A DNA stretch of 64,000 nt from Streptomyces lavendulae subsp. lavendulae (GCF_002803845.1 NZ_CP024985.1:7203501-7267500); one strand, 5' to 3'; positions 6,938 to 15,141 are shown, numbered from the stretch's first letter. Translations and numbers: made by a program. Notes: generated by a model from the letters alone, not told the origin.

Positions 6938-8382
6938 GGCCGGGGTACGCCCCCGCCGCCCGGGCCGGCCGCCCCGGCGCGGGGGCGCCGGTCCGCCGGG
7001 GAGCGGCCGTAGGCGGCGAGGGCGAGGGCCGTGGCGATCAGGGCGGCGGCGACCGCGAAGGCGGTCCGCGTTCCGCCGGCGACCGCATCCGGGCCCGCCG
7101 TCGTGACGTCCGCCGCCCCCGAGGCGAGGGCGAACACGGCGCCCATGACCGAGGCCCCGGTGACCAGCCCGAGGTTGCGCGACAGGTTGAGCAGGCCCGA
7201 GACGACGCCCCGCCGGTCCGGGTGGACCTCCGCCATGACGGCGGTGTTGTTGGCCGTCTGGAACACCGCGTAGCCGAGGGTGAGGACCGCCAGCGGGCCC
7301 ACGTAGCCGGGTATCCCCAGGCGGACCGGGAGCAGCGACAGCAGGCCTGTGCCGGCCGCCATGGCGGTGAGCCCGGCGAACGTCGTGCGCCGCGCACCGA
7401 ACCGGTCCACGAGGCGGCCGGCCGGCACACCGGCCGCCGCGGCGACCAACGGCCCCGCCGACAGGACCAGTCCGACGGTCGCGGGGGCGAGCCCGAGCGC
7501 GCGGGAGAGGTGGAACGGGCCCACCACCAGCGTCGACATCATCACCGTCGAGACGAGCGCGCTCATGCCGAGGCTCGTGCTCAGGGCCCGGTCGCGGAAC
7601 GCCGACGGCCGGATCAGCGGCGAGGCCGCGCGCGCCTCGACGCGCACGAAGGCGACGGCCCCCAGACCGGCGGCCGCCAGCAGCACGAACGTGAGCGGGC
7701 CGGACGAGCCGGCGCCCCGGGTCAGGGCGAGCGCGTACGCGCCCAGGGCCGCCGCGAGCAGCAGGGTGCCCGCGCGGTCGAAGCGGGCCCGCCCCGCCCG
7801 GGATCCGGGCCGGTCGGCGGGCAGGTGCCGCCGCGCCAGGAGGAACGCGAGGACGCCGAGCGGCGCGTTGACGAGGAAGACCGCCCGCCAGCCGGGTCCG
7901 GCGAGCAGCACCCCGCCCAGCGACGGCCCCAGGGCGGTGCCGATGGCCGAGGTGGTGCCGAGCAGCCCCATGGCCCGGCCGGTGGCCTCCTTGGAGACGG
8001 TCTCGCCGACGAAGGCCATGGTGAGGGCCATCATGACGGCCGCTCCCAGGCCCTGCGCCGCCCGGGCGGCGATCAGCAGCCACAGGGTGGGCGCAAGCCC
8101 GCACAGGACCGAGGCCCCGGTGAACAGCAGGATGCCGGCCAGCAGCAGCCGCCGCCGCCCGACGAGGTCACCGAGCCGTCCGACGCTGACGATCAGGGTG
8201 GTGACGGCGAGGAGGTACGCGAGGACGATCCACTGCACCGCCTGGAAGGAGGCGTCGAATGCCTGCGCCAGGGCCGGCAGGCCGACGTTGGCGATGCTCG
8301 TGCCCAGCGAGGACAGCAGCATGGACAGGGCGAGGCCCGCGAGCGCCCACCGGGCCGCGGGCCGTGGCCGCTCCGGCTTCAC
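6856..8382 (-). CDS. MFS drug/efflux transporter (DHA2-like)
   Basis: This is a 508-residue major facilitator with about 12-14 membrane segments. The loop GRLGDLVGRRRLLLAG (about residues 66-81) is MFS motif A. ARAAQGLGAAVMMALTMAFV resembles motif B and LGPSLGGVLL the antiporter motif C, pointing to proton-coupled drug export. GTG 8382 overlaps the stop of the upstream methyltransferase (GTGA), so translation is coupled. The C-terminal tail of about 50 residues is Pro/Arg/Ser-rich, and its coding end overlaps the TmrB-Nudix gene on the other strand. With the methyltransferase and the XRE-cupin regulator it looks like a modify-and-export pair under its own regulator. Confidence 0.85.
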   Translation of the reverse strand: MKPERPRPAARWALAGLALSMLLSSLGTSIANVGLPALAQAFDASFQAVQWIVLAYLLAVTTLIVSVGRLGDLVGRRRLLLAGILLFTGASVLCGLAPTLWLLIAARAAQGLGAAVMMALTMAFVGETVSKEATGRAMGLLGTTSAIGTALGPSLGGVLLAGPGWRAVFLVNAPLGVLAFLLARRHLPADRPGSRAGRARFDRAGTLLLAAALGAYALALTRGAGSSGPLTFVLLAAAGLGAVAFVRVEARAASPLIRPSAFRDRALSTSLGMSALVSTVMMSTLVVGPFHLSRALGLAPATVGLVLSAGPLVAAAAGVPAGRLVDRFGARRTTFAGLTAMAAGTGLLSLLPVRLGIPGYVGPLAVLTLGYAVFQTANNTAVMAEVHPDRRGVVSGLLNLSRNLGLVTGASVMGAVFALASGAADVTTAGPDAVAGGTRTAFAVAAALIATALALAAYGRSPADRRPRAGAAGPGGGGVPRPQGVGRPASRYSGWPRSRARRAQRSRS

Positions 8383-9380
8383 AGGACCGGGCGCTTTCCG
8401 GCGAAGACCGTGGCGGCCGACAGCAGGAAGACGTCGGGACGCCGCCGCAGGCCCTCCGCCGCGGCCGGGTCGAGCAGACGGTCGAGGGTCTCCAGGTCCA
8501 GCGCGTCCAGGGAGCCGTCCGACGCGTCCCGCAGCCGGGTCAGCCGGGAGTGCAGGAAGTCGCGGCCCGGCTCGCCGAGGGGGGCGGGCAGGTCGAGCAG
8601 GGTGGTGAAGGCGCCCACCCCGGTCAGCCCGGCGCGCCGGAGCATCGCCGGCCAGTCCTCGGCCACGGGGACGCTGCCGGGCAGCCCGGCCCGCATGGCC
8701 TGGTACCGGTCCTCCTGGAGGGCGTCGAGCCGGGCCTGCAGCCCCGGCCTGCCGAAGCCGAGGTCGCGGGGGAGGAACCGCATGGGCAGGCCGCTCTCGG
8801 CCACGGCGAGCATCCCCCCGGGGCGCAGGACCCGGGCCAGGGCGTCCAGCGCGCCCTGCTGGTCCCCGAGATGGTGCACGGCCTCGCTGCTCCAGACCAG
8901 GTCCGCCGCCCCCAGGGCCCCGTCGGCCAGGCCTTCCGGCAGCCGGGCGTGGTGGACGCCCACCCGGCCGGAGAGGCCGAGCCGCCCGGCGCGCGCCAGG
9001 GCGCGGTCGAGCAGTGCGGGCGTGCCGTCGACGGCGACGACCTCGGCCTCCGGGAAGGCCTCGGCGAGCACGCAGGTCATCACGCCGGGCCCGCTGCCGA
9101 TGTCGAGGACGCGCCGGACCTCGCGGCCACCGCCGAGGAGTTCGCTCAGGCGGGCCGCGGCGGCGCGGTGGGCGGGGACGTGCAGCTCGCCACTGGCCTC
9201 CAGGTGGCCTGCCAGGAGCTCCCAGTCGAGGTCGTCGGCGACGGCGTGGTGGGCGTGGCCGTGCGTGTGGCCGTGGGTGTGGGCGTCGCCGTGCCGGTGG
9301 GCGGGGGCGGGGGCGGGGGCGGGGGCCGGGGCGCGGCCGGAAAGGTCGTGGTGCTGTGCGGGGTCCTTCGGTGCGTTCAT
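8379..9380 (-). CDS. Class I SAM-dependent methyltransferase with His-rich N-terminus
   Basis: This 333-residue methyltransferase has the SAM-binding motif VLDIGSGPGVM (about residues 91-101), the acidic strand end VVAVDGTP and a motif IV/post-IV region (ADLVWSSEAVHHLGD, LRPGGMLAVAES). Residues 18-46 are unusual: an Ala-Pro run and then a His-rich stretch (HRHGDAHTHGHTHGHAHH) that could bind metal. No clear ribosome site precedes the ATG at 9380; the N-terminal start is therefore less certain than the domain. It is first in a two-gene operon with the MFS transporter and divergent from the XRE-cupin regulator. Confidence 0.8.
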   Translation of the reverse strand: MNAPKDPAQHHDLSGRAPAPAPAPAPAHRHGDAHTHGHTHGHAHHAVADDLDWELLAGHLEASGELHVPAHRAAAARLSELLGGGREVRRVLDIGSGPGVMTCVLAEAFPEAEVVAVDGTPALLDRALARAGRLGLSGRVGVHHARLPEGLADGALGAADLVWSSEAVHHLGDQQGALDALARVLRPGGMLAVAESGLPMRFLPRDLGFGRPGLQARLDALQEDRYQAMRAGLPGSVPVAEDWPAMLRRAGLTGVGAFTTLLDLPAPLGEPGRDFLHSRLTRLRDASDGSLDALDLETLDRLLDPAAAEGLRRRPDVFLLSAATVFAGKRPVL

Positions 9381-9411
9381 GCCGAGGAGGGTGGGCCTGG
9401 CGGGAGGGATC

Positions 9412-9429
9412 CGGCAACTCCTGTTGCCG
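9412..9429. promoter_or_regulatory. Perfect palindrome in the divergent XRE-cupin / methyltransferase promoter region
   Basis: CGGCAAC (9412-9418) and GTTGCCG (9423-9429) are perfect 7-bp inverted arms about TCCT. The site is the only strong symmetry in the 78-bp divergent intergenic region and is 30 bp from both start codons, ideal for a dimeric HTH regulator controlling both directions. The XRE-cupin protein encoded beside it is the obvious candidate. Confidence 0.55.
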
Positions 9430-9458
9430 ATTCCGGGAAACCGGGGTGGAATGCCCGC

Positions 9459-10055
9459 ATGGACACACCGGCCCCGTACCAGACGGTCCTCGACGAGGTG
9501 GCTCCCCGGCTCAAGCGGCTGCGCGCCCAGCGCGGCCTCACCCTGGCCGCCCTCTCCGAGGCGACCGGCATCTCCAAGAGCACCCTGTCCCGCCTGGAGG
9601 CCGGGCAGCGCCGTCCGAGCCTGGAGCTGCTGCTCCCGCTCGCCGGCGCGTACCGGGTGCCCCTCGACGACCTCGTCGGGGCGCCCGAGGTGGGGGACCC
9701 CCGGGTCCGGCTGAAGCCCCACCCGCTGCCCAACGGCGGTACCTTCGTGCCCCTGACGCGGAGTCCGGGCCCCCTCCAGGCGTACAAGATGATCATCACG
9801 GACCGGGGTCCCGAACCCGACCACCGCACGCACGAGGGCTACGAGTGGCTCTACGTGCTCAACGGCCGGCTGCGCCTCGTCCTCGCCGACCACGACCTCG
9901 TCCTCGGGCCCGGCGAGGCCGCCGAGTTCGACACCCGCCTGCCCCACTGGTTCAGCAGCGCGGACGGGCAGCCCGTCGAGATCCTGAGCCTCTTCGGGAG
10001 GCAGGGCGAGCGCATGCACGTACGGGCCAAGCCCCAGGACCGGGACGGGACCTGA
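9459..10055 (+). CDS. XRE-family regulator with C-terminal cupin sensor
   Basis: This 198-residue protein has an N-terminal XRE helix-turn-helix (LKRLRAQRGLTLAALSEATG followed by ISKSTLSRLEAGQRRPSLELL, about residues 15-55) and a C-terminal cupin (about 115-185: PDHRTHEGYEWLYVLNGRLRLVL, then LGPGEAAEFDTRLPHWFSS). The architecture is that of one-component regulators in which the cupin senses a small ligand. A GGTGGA site precedes ATG 9459. It is divergent from the methyltransferase-MFS operon with a palindrome between them, so autoregulation and control of the exporter are likely. A long-loop hairpin downstream ends the transcript. Confidence 0.9.
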   Translation: MDTPAPYQTVLDEVAPRLKRLRAQRGLTLAALSEATGISKSTLSRLEAGQRRPSLELLLPLAGAYRVPLDDLVGAPEVGDPRVRLKPHPLPNGGTFVPLTRSPGPLQAYKMIITDRGPEPDHRTHEGYEWLYVLNGRLRLVLADHDLVLGPGEAAEFDTRLPHWFSSADGQPVEILSLFGRQGERMHVRAKPQDRDGT

Positions 10056-10057
10056 CG

Positions 10058-10115
10058 CCGCGCGGCCCCGCGCGTCTGTGCGCCCGCGCGCCCGCGCGTC
10101 TGCGGGGCCGCGCGG
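10058..10115. terminator. Bidirectional terminator, 14-bp stem with long loop
   Basis: CCGCGCGGCCCCGC (10058-10071) pairs perfectly with GCGGGGCCGCGCGG (10102-10115) across a 30-nt loop, filling the gap between the convergent XRE-cupin and metallo-hydrolase genes. Confidence 0.55.
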
Positions 10116-10124
10116 CCCGGCCGC

Positions 10125-10826
10125 TCAGCCCGCGTGCGCGGGGGCCTGCGCCGCCGCCCGGAGGGTGGCCGCCGTCTCCGTCACACAGGGGTCTCCATGG
10201 CCGAAACAGGCCACCGCCGGGTCCAGGGCGGCCAGCCGCCGGAAGGAGGCGAGTGCCTGGTCCCGGTCCACGTTGAACACACCCGGCATCACCTGTCCCA
10301 CCCCCGCGACGCAGTCCCCCGTGAACAGCACCCCGTGCCGCGGCAGATGGACGCCGATGCTGCCCGGGGTGTGACCGGGCGCGTGGACCACGACCGCCCC
10401 ACCGCCGAACGGCAGCACCTCCCCGTCCAGGAGCTCCCGGTCGACCGGGGTGGGCGGGGCCTCGGGAACCGTGAGGCCGTGCGCGTAGAGGGGGAGCTCC
10501 CAGTCCAGCAGCACCGGTTCGGGGACCGGCTGCTCACCGCGGATGACCGGGGCGTCCAGCCGGTGCGCCGCCACCTCCGCGCCCCGGCGGGCGGCGAGCT
10601 CACCGGCCGCGCCGACGTGGTCGCGGTGGCAGTGGGTGAGGACGATCCGTTCCAGCCGTTCGGGTGCGAGACCGAGGGAACGTATCGCCTCCTCGATGGC
10701 GTCGGCGGACCCGGCGTGTCCGGCGTCGATCAGCGTCAGGGCCCCCTCGTCCTGCCAGAGGTAGGCCTGGCCGATGGGGAAGCGCAGCATGTGCAGGCGG
10801 TTCGGGATGACTTCGACGAGTTCCAT
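10125..10826 (-). CDS. MBL-fold metallo-hydrolase
   Basis: This 233-residue cytoplasmic protein is a metallo-beta-lactamase-fold hydrolase. The metal motif HCHRDH (within VLTHCHRDHVGAAGELA, about residues 57-73), the later HAPGHTPGSIGVHL histidine, LFTGDCV aspartate and the C-terminal CFGHGDP histidine are all present, so a dinuclear site is expected. The family spans glyoxalase II-like, lactonase-like and other hydrolases, and the substrate cannot be assigned. ATG 10826 is chosen over an upstream in-frame start because the fold begins at MELVEVIPNRLHMLRFP. The gene stands alone between two terminator hairpins. Confidence 0.85.
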   Translation of the reverse strand: MELVEVIPNRLHMLRFPIGQAYLWQDEGALTLIDAGHAGSADAIEEAIRSLGLAPERLERIVLTHCHRDHVGAAGELAARRGAEVAAHRLDAPVIRGEQPVPEPVLLDWELPLYAHGLTVPEAPPTPVDRELLDGEVLPFGGGAVVVHAPGHTPGSIGVHLPRHGVLFTGDCVAGVGQVMPGVFNVDRDQALASFRRLAALDPAVACFGHGDPCVTETAATLRAAAQAPAHAG

Positions 10827-10942
10827 GCCGCGAACGTAGGCAGCCGGCCCCGGCCCCCGCACACGACTTCGCCGGGAGCGGAGTACGCGCAGAGCGCAGG
10901 GGCACGGGAACCCGGAGCCCCGGACCCAGGGCCGGGGGAGGG

Positions 10943-10974
10943 CCGCCCGGCCCGTGTGTCCACGGGCCGGGCGG
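10943..10974 (-). terminator. Terminator of the M20 dipeptidase gene
   Basis: CCGCCCGGCCCGTG (10943-10956) pairs perfectly over 14 bp with CACGGGCCGGGCGG (10961-10974) around the 4-nt loop TGTC. On the minus strand it lies 14 nt after the dipeptidase stop. Confidence 0.75.
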
Positions 10975-10987
10975 GTCCCCGCGGGAC

Positions 10988-12352
10988 TCAGGCGCGCTTG
11001 GACTCCGCGTAGTTGACGAGGAAGAGGGCCTCGGCCACCGACAGGCGCTCCAGCTCCTCCGGGGAGACGCTCTCGTTCACCGCGTGGATCTGCGCCTCCG
11101 GCTCGCTCAGGCCGATCAGCAGCATCTCCGCCTCCGGGTACAGCGACGTCAGCGTGTTGCAGAGCGGGATGGACCCGCCCATGCCGCTGACCTGCATCTC
11201 CTGGCCGGGGTAGGCGACCTGCATGGCCGCCGCCATCGAGGCGTACGCCGGGCTGGAGGTGTCGGCCTGGAAGGGCTGCCCCTGGCCGACGACCTCAAGC
11301 TCCAGCTTCGCCTGCCACGGGGTGTGCGCGATCAGGTGCGCCTCCAGCAGCTTGATGGCCTCGGCGGTGTCCACACCCGGCGGCACGCGCAGGCTGATCA
11401 GCGCGCCCGCGCTCGCGTGCACCGAGGGGGTGGCGCCGATCACCGGCGGGCAGTCGATGCCGAGCACGGTGACGGCCGGACGGGCCCACAGCCGGTCCGC
11501 GATCGTGCCCTCGCCGATCAGGCCGACCCCGTCGAGCACCTTGGCGTCGGCCCGGAAGTCCGCCTCCGGGTACTGCAGGCCCTCCCACACCGCGTCCGAG
11601 GCCAGTCCGTCGACGGTGGTCGAACCGTCCGCCGAGCGCAGCGAGTCCAGCAGGCGGATCAGCGCGGCCAGCGCGTCGGGGGCGACGCCGCCGAACATGC
11701 CCGAGTGCAGGTTGCCGCCCAGCGTGTCGATCTTCACCTTGACGAGCGTCATGCCGCGCAGGGTGGCCGTCACCGTGGGCAGGCCCAGGCGGAAGTTGCC
11801 CGCGTCGCCGATGACGATGGTGTCGGCGGCGAGCAGCTCCGGGTGCGCCTCGGCGTACTGCTGCAGACCGCCGGTGCCCTGCTCCTCCGAGCCCTCGACG
11901 ATCACCTTCACGGCGACCGGCACGCCGCCGTTCGCCTTCAGCGCGCGCAGCGCCAGCAGGTGCATGATGAAGCCGCCCTTGCAGTCGGCCGCGCCGCGCC
12001 CGTACCAGCGGCCGTCGCGCTCGGTCAGTTCGAAGGCGGGGGAGACCCAGGCGTCGTCGTCCAGCGGCGGCTGGACGTCGTAGTGGGCGTAGAGCAGCAC
12101 GGTCGGGGCGCCCTCGGGGCCGGGCAGGAAGCCGTACACCGACTGGGTGCCGTCAGGCGTGTCGAGCAGGGCCACGTCCTGGAAGCCCTCGGCGCGCAGG
12201 GCGTCGGCCACCCAGTTCGCGGCGCCCTCGCTCTCGCTCTTGGGGAACTGGGCCCAGTCCGCGACCGACTGGAAGGCCACCAGCTCCGTCAGCTCCGCCT
12301 TGGCGCGGGGCATCAGCGAGGCGATGGTCTCGGCGATCGGATTCTGGGACAT
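10988..12352 (-). CDS. M20 family dipeptidase / metallopeptidase
   Basis: This 454-residue cytoplasmic enzyme belongs to the M20 (PepV/CNDP-like) zinc peptidases. Metal ligands and catalytic residues are visible in order: LLYAHYDVQPP (His about 89 and the following Asp), WYGRGAADCKGGF (bridging Asp), VKVIVEGSEEQGTGGL (catalytic Glu pair), IVIGDAG (Asp), and a C-terminal His in AQIHAVNE. The dimerisation domain lies between about 210 and 325. ATG 12352 is preceded by GAGGAG; longer upstream starts lack a ribosome site. It likely hydrolyses short peptides or N-acyl amino acids. It is divergent from the flavoprotein gene and ends at a strong hairpin. Confidence 0.9.
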   Translation of the reverse strand: MSQNPIAETIASLMPRAKAELTELVAFQSVADWAQFPKSESEGAANWVADALRAEGFQDVALLDTPDGTQSVYGFLPGPEGAPTVLLYAHYDVQPPLDDDAWVSPAFELTERDGRWYGRGAADCKGGFIMHLLALRALKANGGVPVAVKVIVEGSEEQGTGGLQQYAEAHPELLAADTIVIGDAGNFRLGLPTVTATLRGMTLVKVKIDTLGGNLHSGMFGGVAPDALAALIRLLDSLRSADGSTTVDGLASDAVWEGLQYPEADFRADAKVLDGVGLIGEGTIADRLWARPAVTVLGIDCPPVIGATPSVHASAGALISLRVPPGVDTAEAIKLLEAHLIAHTPWQAKLELEVVGQGQPFQADTSSPAYASMAAAMQVAYPGQEMQVSGMGGSIPLCNTLTSLYPEAEMLLIGLSEPEAQIHAVNESVSPEELERLSVAEALFLVNYAESKRA

Positions 12353-12513
12353 GGGCACGCTCCTCGTGGGTGCGACGTTGGTGTAAGTGCCGGGGTACGG
12401 CGGAAGTAAGGCGAAAGACAGTCCCGATCCTCGCACAGAGGGTCGGGCGGCACTCTCGCCGTAGGATTTCCACGGCATCGGAGCAACCGCGTGATCAGGA
12501 GCAGCAGCACATC

Positions 12514-14064
12514 GTGAGCAGCGACGACGACGTACACGGCGCAGGCGCAGGACAGGTCGCTCGGGGGGCGGACGCAGGGACGGACGCCGGGGGGAGGGAA
12601 GGGACGGACACGGCGGCCCGGAAGGGTCCGCAGGACGGAACGGCCGCGGGTGCGGCCGAGGTGACGGCCGCGGTCACGGTGGAGGCGGAGGCGGACGCAG
12701 AAGCAGCGGCGCCGACCGAGACGGTCGCGGCAGCGGCGGCGGACGCGGACGCCGTTCCCGGCGGGGCGGCGGGGGAGGCCCCCGTACCGGTCCACCTGCC
12801 GGCTCCCGTGCCGTCCCCCGACGGGCTTCCCGAGACGGCCGCTTCCGAGGCGGTACCCGAGGGCACCGGCGAGGTCTGGGACGTCGTCGTGGTCGGCGCG
12901 GGACCGGCCGGCGCCTCGGCGGCCTACGCGGCGGCCACGGCGGGGCGCCGCGTCCTGCTTCTGGAGAAGGCCGAACTGCCCCGGTACAAGACCTGTGGCG
13001 GCGGCATCATCGGCCCCTCGCGCGACGCCCTCCCGCCGGGCTTCGTCCTGCCCTTCAAGGACCGCATCCACGCGGTCACCTTCTCCTACGACGGGAAGCT
13101 GGCCCGCACCCGGCGCTCGAAGGGCATGCTCTTCGGGCTCATCAACCGGCCGGAGTTCGACGCCGCGCTGGTCGTGGAGGCCGAGAAGGCCGGCGCGACG
13201 CTCCGTACGGGTACGGCCGTGTCCCGCGTCGAACAACACGGCGCGGCGGTGCCCGACCGGCGCACGGTCGCCGTGGTCCTGGCCGACGGCGAGACGGTGC
13301 TCGCCCGTGCCGTGGTCGGCGCGGACGGCAGCGCCAGCCGGATCGGCGCCCACGTGGGGGTCGAGATGGACCAGGTCGACCTCGGCCTGGAGGCGGAGAT
13401 CCCCGTCCCGCAGACGGTCGCCGACGACTGGAAGGGCCGCGTCCTCATCGACTGGGGTCCGCTGCCCGGCAGTTACGGATGGGTCTTCCCCAAGGGCGAC
13501 ACCCTCACCGTCGGGGTCATCTCGGCGAAGGGCGAGGGCGCCGCGACCAAGCGGTACCTGGACGACTTCATCGCCCGGCTGGGCCTCGCCGGTTTCGAAC
13601 CGGCCGTCTCCTCCGGGCACCTGACCCGCTGCCGCAAGCCCGGTTCGCCGCTCTCGCGCGGCCGGGTGCTGGTGGCGGGTGACGCGGCCGGCCTCTTGGA
13701 GCCTTGGACCCGTGAGGGCATCTCCTTCGCGCTGCGCTCGGGGCGGCTCGCGGGGGAGTGGGCCGTCAAGATCTCGGAGGCGCAGGACGCGGTGGACGCC
13801 CGGCGCCAGGCGCTCAACTACGCCTTCGCGGTCAAGGCCGGGCTGGGCGTGGAGATGGGCGTCGGCAAGCGGATGCTGAGCCTGTTCGAGTCCCGCCCCG
13901 GGATGTTCCACGCGGCGCTCACGGGTCTGCGGCCCGCGTGGCTGGCGTTCGCCCGCATCACCCGCGGGTCGACGACGCTGGCCGACCTGGTGCGTACGTA
14001 CCCGCTCGCGCGGAAGGCGCTGCACCTGCTGGACGCCCGTCAGGCCCGCAACGGCCGGGGCTGA
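12514..14064 (+). CDS. Geranylgeranyl reductase-family FAD oxidoreductase
   Basis: In this 516-residue protein the first 120 residues are low-complexity Ala/Glu/Gly/Pro, probably disordered. The enzyme follows: VWDVVVVGAGPAGASAAYAA (dinucleotide motif, about 124-143), LEKAELPRYKTCGGG (the PRYKxCGGG signature of the geranylgeranyl-reductase family), a central GADGSASRIG, and VLVAGDAAGLLEPWTREGI (FAD motif, about 386-404). The family reduces isoprenoid chains, for example of menaquinone or polyprenyl lipids, with reduced FAD; the substrate is not known here. GTG 12514 has AGGAG about 12 nt upstream. It is divergent from the dipeptidase and ends at a terminator. Confidence 0.8.
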   Translation: MSSDDDVHGAGAGQVARGADAGTDAGGREGTDTAARKGPQDGTAAGAAEVTAAVTVEAEADAEAAAPTETVAAAAADADAVPGGAAGEAPVPVHLPAPVPSPDGLPETAASEAVPEGTGEVWDVVVVGAGPAGASAAYAAATAGRRVLLLEKAELPRYKTCGGGIIGPSRDALPPGFVLPFKDRIHAVTFSYDGKLARTRRSKGMLFGLINRPEFDAALVVEAEKAGATLRTGTAVSRVEQHGAAVPDRRTVAVVLADGETVLARAVVGADGSASRIGAHVGVEMDQVDLGLEAEIPVPQTVADDWKGRVLIDWGPLPGSYGWVFPKGDTLTVGVISAKGEGAATKRYLDDFIARLGLAGFEPAVSSGHLTRCRKPGSPLSRGRVLVAGDAAGLLEPWTREGISFALRSGRLAGEWAVKISEAQDAVDARRQALNYAFAVKAGLGVEMGVGKRMLSLFESRPGMFHAALTGLRPAWLAFARITRGSTTLADLVRTYPLARKALHLLDARQARNGRG

Positions 14065-14071
14065 TCCGACG

Positions 14072-14099
14072 GCGGAGGGCCGCTCCGGCGGCCCTCCGC
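14072..14099. terminator. Bidirectional terminator, 12-bp stem with TCCG loop
   Basis: GCGGAGGGCCGC (14072-14083) and GCGGCCCTCCGC (14088-14099) pair perfectly around TCCG. The hairpin sits in the 60-nt gap between the convergent flavoprotein and small secreted-protein genes. Confidence 0.75.
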
Positions 14100-14124
14100 A
14101 CCCGCGGGCCGGGTGGTGGGCCGG

Positions 14125-14388
14125 CTAGTGGGCCGCGCGGCAGGCGCCGTTCGAGACGTCCGTGGAGATGCCGGCCGCCTTCAGGCTCGCGACGCAGCTG
14201 GTCTGGTTGCCGATGGCGCCCTGGTAGCAGGCCTGGGCGACGTCGGCCGTGGACGACTTCCCGTGCGACACGACGTACTGCTGGCACTGCTGGACGCTGG
14301 CGGAGGCGGCCGGGGCGACGACGAGGGCTCCGCCGGCGGCGAGGACCAGGCCGGCGAGGATGCTGGGGATACGGGCCGACGGACGCAT
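14125..14388 (-). CDS. Small secreted four-cysteine protein, unknown function
   Basis: This 87-residue protein starts at ATG 14388 with a signal peptide: two arginines, a hydrophobic stretch (ILAGLVLAAGGALVVAP, about residues 10-26) and an AASASV cleavage region. The mature part of about 55 residues has four cysteines (QQC, AQAC, TSC, NGAC) and a helical pattern, so two disulfides are likely. I do not recognise a named family; similar small exported proteins of unknown function are common in Streptomyces. It is monocistronic. A structural, signalling or antimicrobial role are all possible and none is supported. Confidence 0.7.
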   Translation of the reverse strand: MRPSARIPSILAGLVLAAGGALVVAPAASASVQQCQQYVVSHGKSSTADVAQACYQGAIGNQTSCVASLKAAGISTDVSNGACRAAH

Positions 14389-14594
14389 GCGGATGCACCT
14401 GCTCTCTCGGTCGGTCACGCGATCCGCGAGTACGCCGGACCACGGGCGGGGGCGGCGCGGAGCGGGCACTCGGGGGGTCGACCGGCTCGGCGCATCGGTC
14501 ACCCCCGCCCTTCCGACGCTAGAGCACCGCACCGGCGCTCGCACCACGGCCGTACGGGGCCCGCGCCGCTGCGGGGACGGCCGTTGCCGGGGGT

Positions 14595-15053
14595 TCAGTC
14601 CGACACCGTGATGCGGAAGACCGGGTGGTCCCCGGCGGCCGCCCGGAGCTCGGCGTCGGAGGACTTCGCGGTGACGCCCTGGAAGAACCGGTTGACCTCC
14701 CAGCCCCACTTCTCCAGGTAGGCGCGCAGCACCTCCGCCTTCTGCGCCGGGTCCGTGAGCTCCGTGACGGTGAAGGTCCTGACCTTGCGGCCCACGCGCA
14801 GCTCGCCGCCGCCCGCCACCCGCATGTTGCGGACCCACTGGGAGTGACCCCGGGCCGAGACCAGGTACTGGGCACCGTCGTAGGTGTGCGGGTTGACGGG
14901 GATCCGCTGCATCTGGCCGGACTTGCGGCCGCGCACCGAGAGCTCGGCCGTTCCGGCGAGGCTGATGCCGACCCGGGCGAGCCGGCCGAGGAGGGCGTTG
15001 AAGCGGGTACCGAGTCGGCTGGCCTGGACGTAGTAGGGGGCGGACGCGTTCAC
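14595..15053 (-). CDS. Deazaflavin (F420)-dependent nitroreductase-family protein
   Basis: This 152-residue protein matches the split-barrel F420-binding family (DUF385/Ddn type): ELSVRGRKSGQMQRIPVNP followed by QYLVSARGHSQWVRNMRVAG, in which the basic residues contact the F420 phosphate, and a C-terminal helical part with YLEKWGWEVNRFFQG. These enzymes use reduced F420 to reduce quinones or nitro compounds. GTG 15053 has GGAGG five nt upstream. The gene is divergent from a TetR regulator, and one of two identical palindromes lies 24 bp upstream of this start. That suggests direct repression by the neighbouring TetR protein. Confidence 0.85.
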   Translation of the reverse strand: MNASAPYYVQASRLGTRFNALLGRLARVGISLAGTAELSVRGRKSGQMQRIPVNPHTYDGAQYLVSARGHSQWVRNMRVAGGGELRVGRKVRTFTVTELTDPAQKAEVLRAYLEKWGWEVNRFFQGVTAKSSDAELRAAAGDHPVFRITVSD

Positions 15054-15076
15054 GGTGACCTCCGGAGCGGATGGGG

Positions 15077-15089
15077 AGAGCAGTGCTCT
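15077..15089. promoter_or_regulatory. TetR operator candidate, copy 1
   Basis: AGAGCA-G-TGCTCT is a perfect inverted repeat about one central base (15-bp symmetry at 15076-15090). It sits between the divergent F420-type and TetR genes and is repeated exactly at 15129-15141. Confidence 0.65.
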
Positions 15090-15128
15090 CGCTTGAGGCC
15101 AGTGTGCACGGATCGCCGCACCAAAACA

Positions 15129-15141
15129 AGAGCAGTGCTCT
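15129..15141. promoter_or_regulatory. TetR operator candidate, copy 2
   Basis: An exact second copy of AGAGCA-G-TGCTCT. Its centre is 52 bp from copy 1, close to five helical turns, so both sites face the same side of the DNA. A degenerate third copy (10 of 13 matches in inverted orientation) lies at 15167-15179, near the TetR start. Confidence 0.65.

Noticed and set aside
6616..9714. 1032-codon plus-strand frame across the MFS and methyltransferase genes
   Set aside because: Arg/Gly/Ala-rich nonsense without domains; the minus-strand proteins have clear SAM-binding and MFS motifs.
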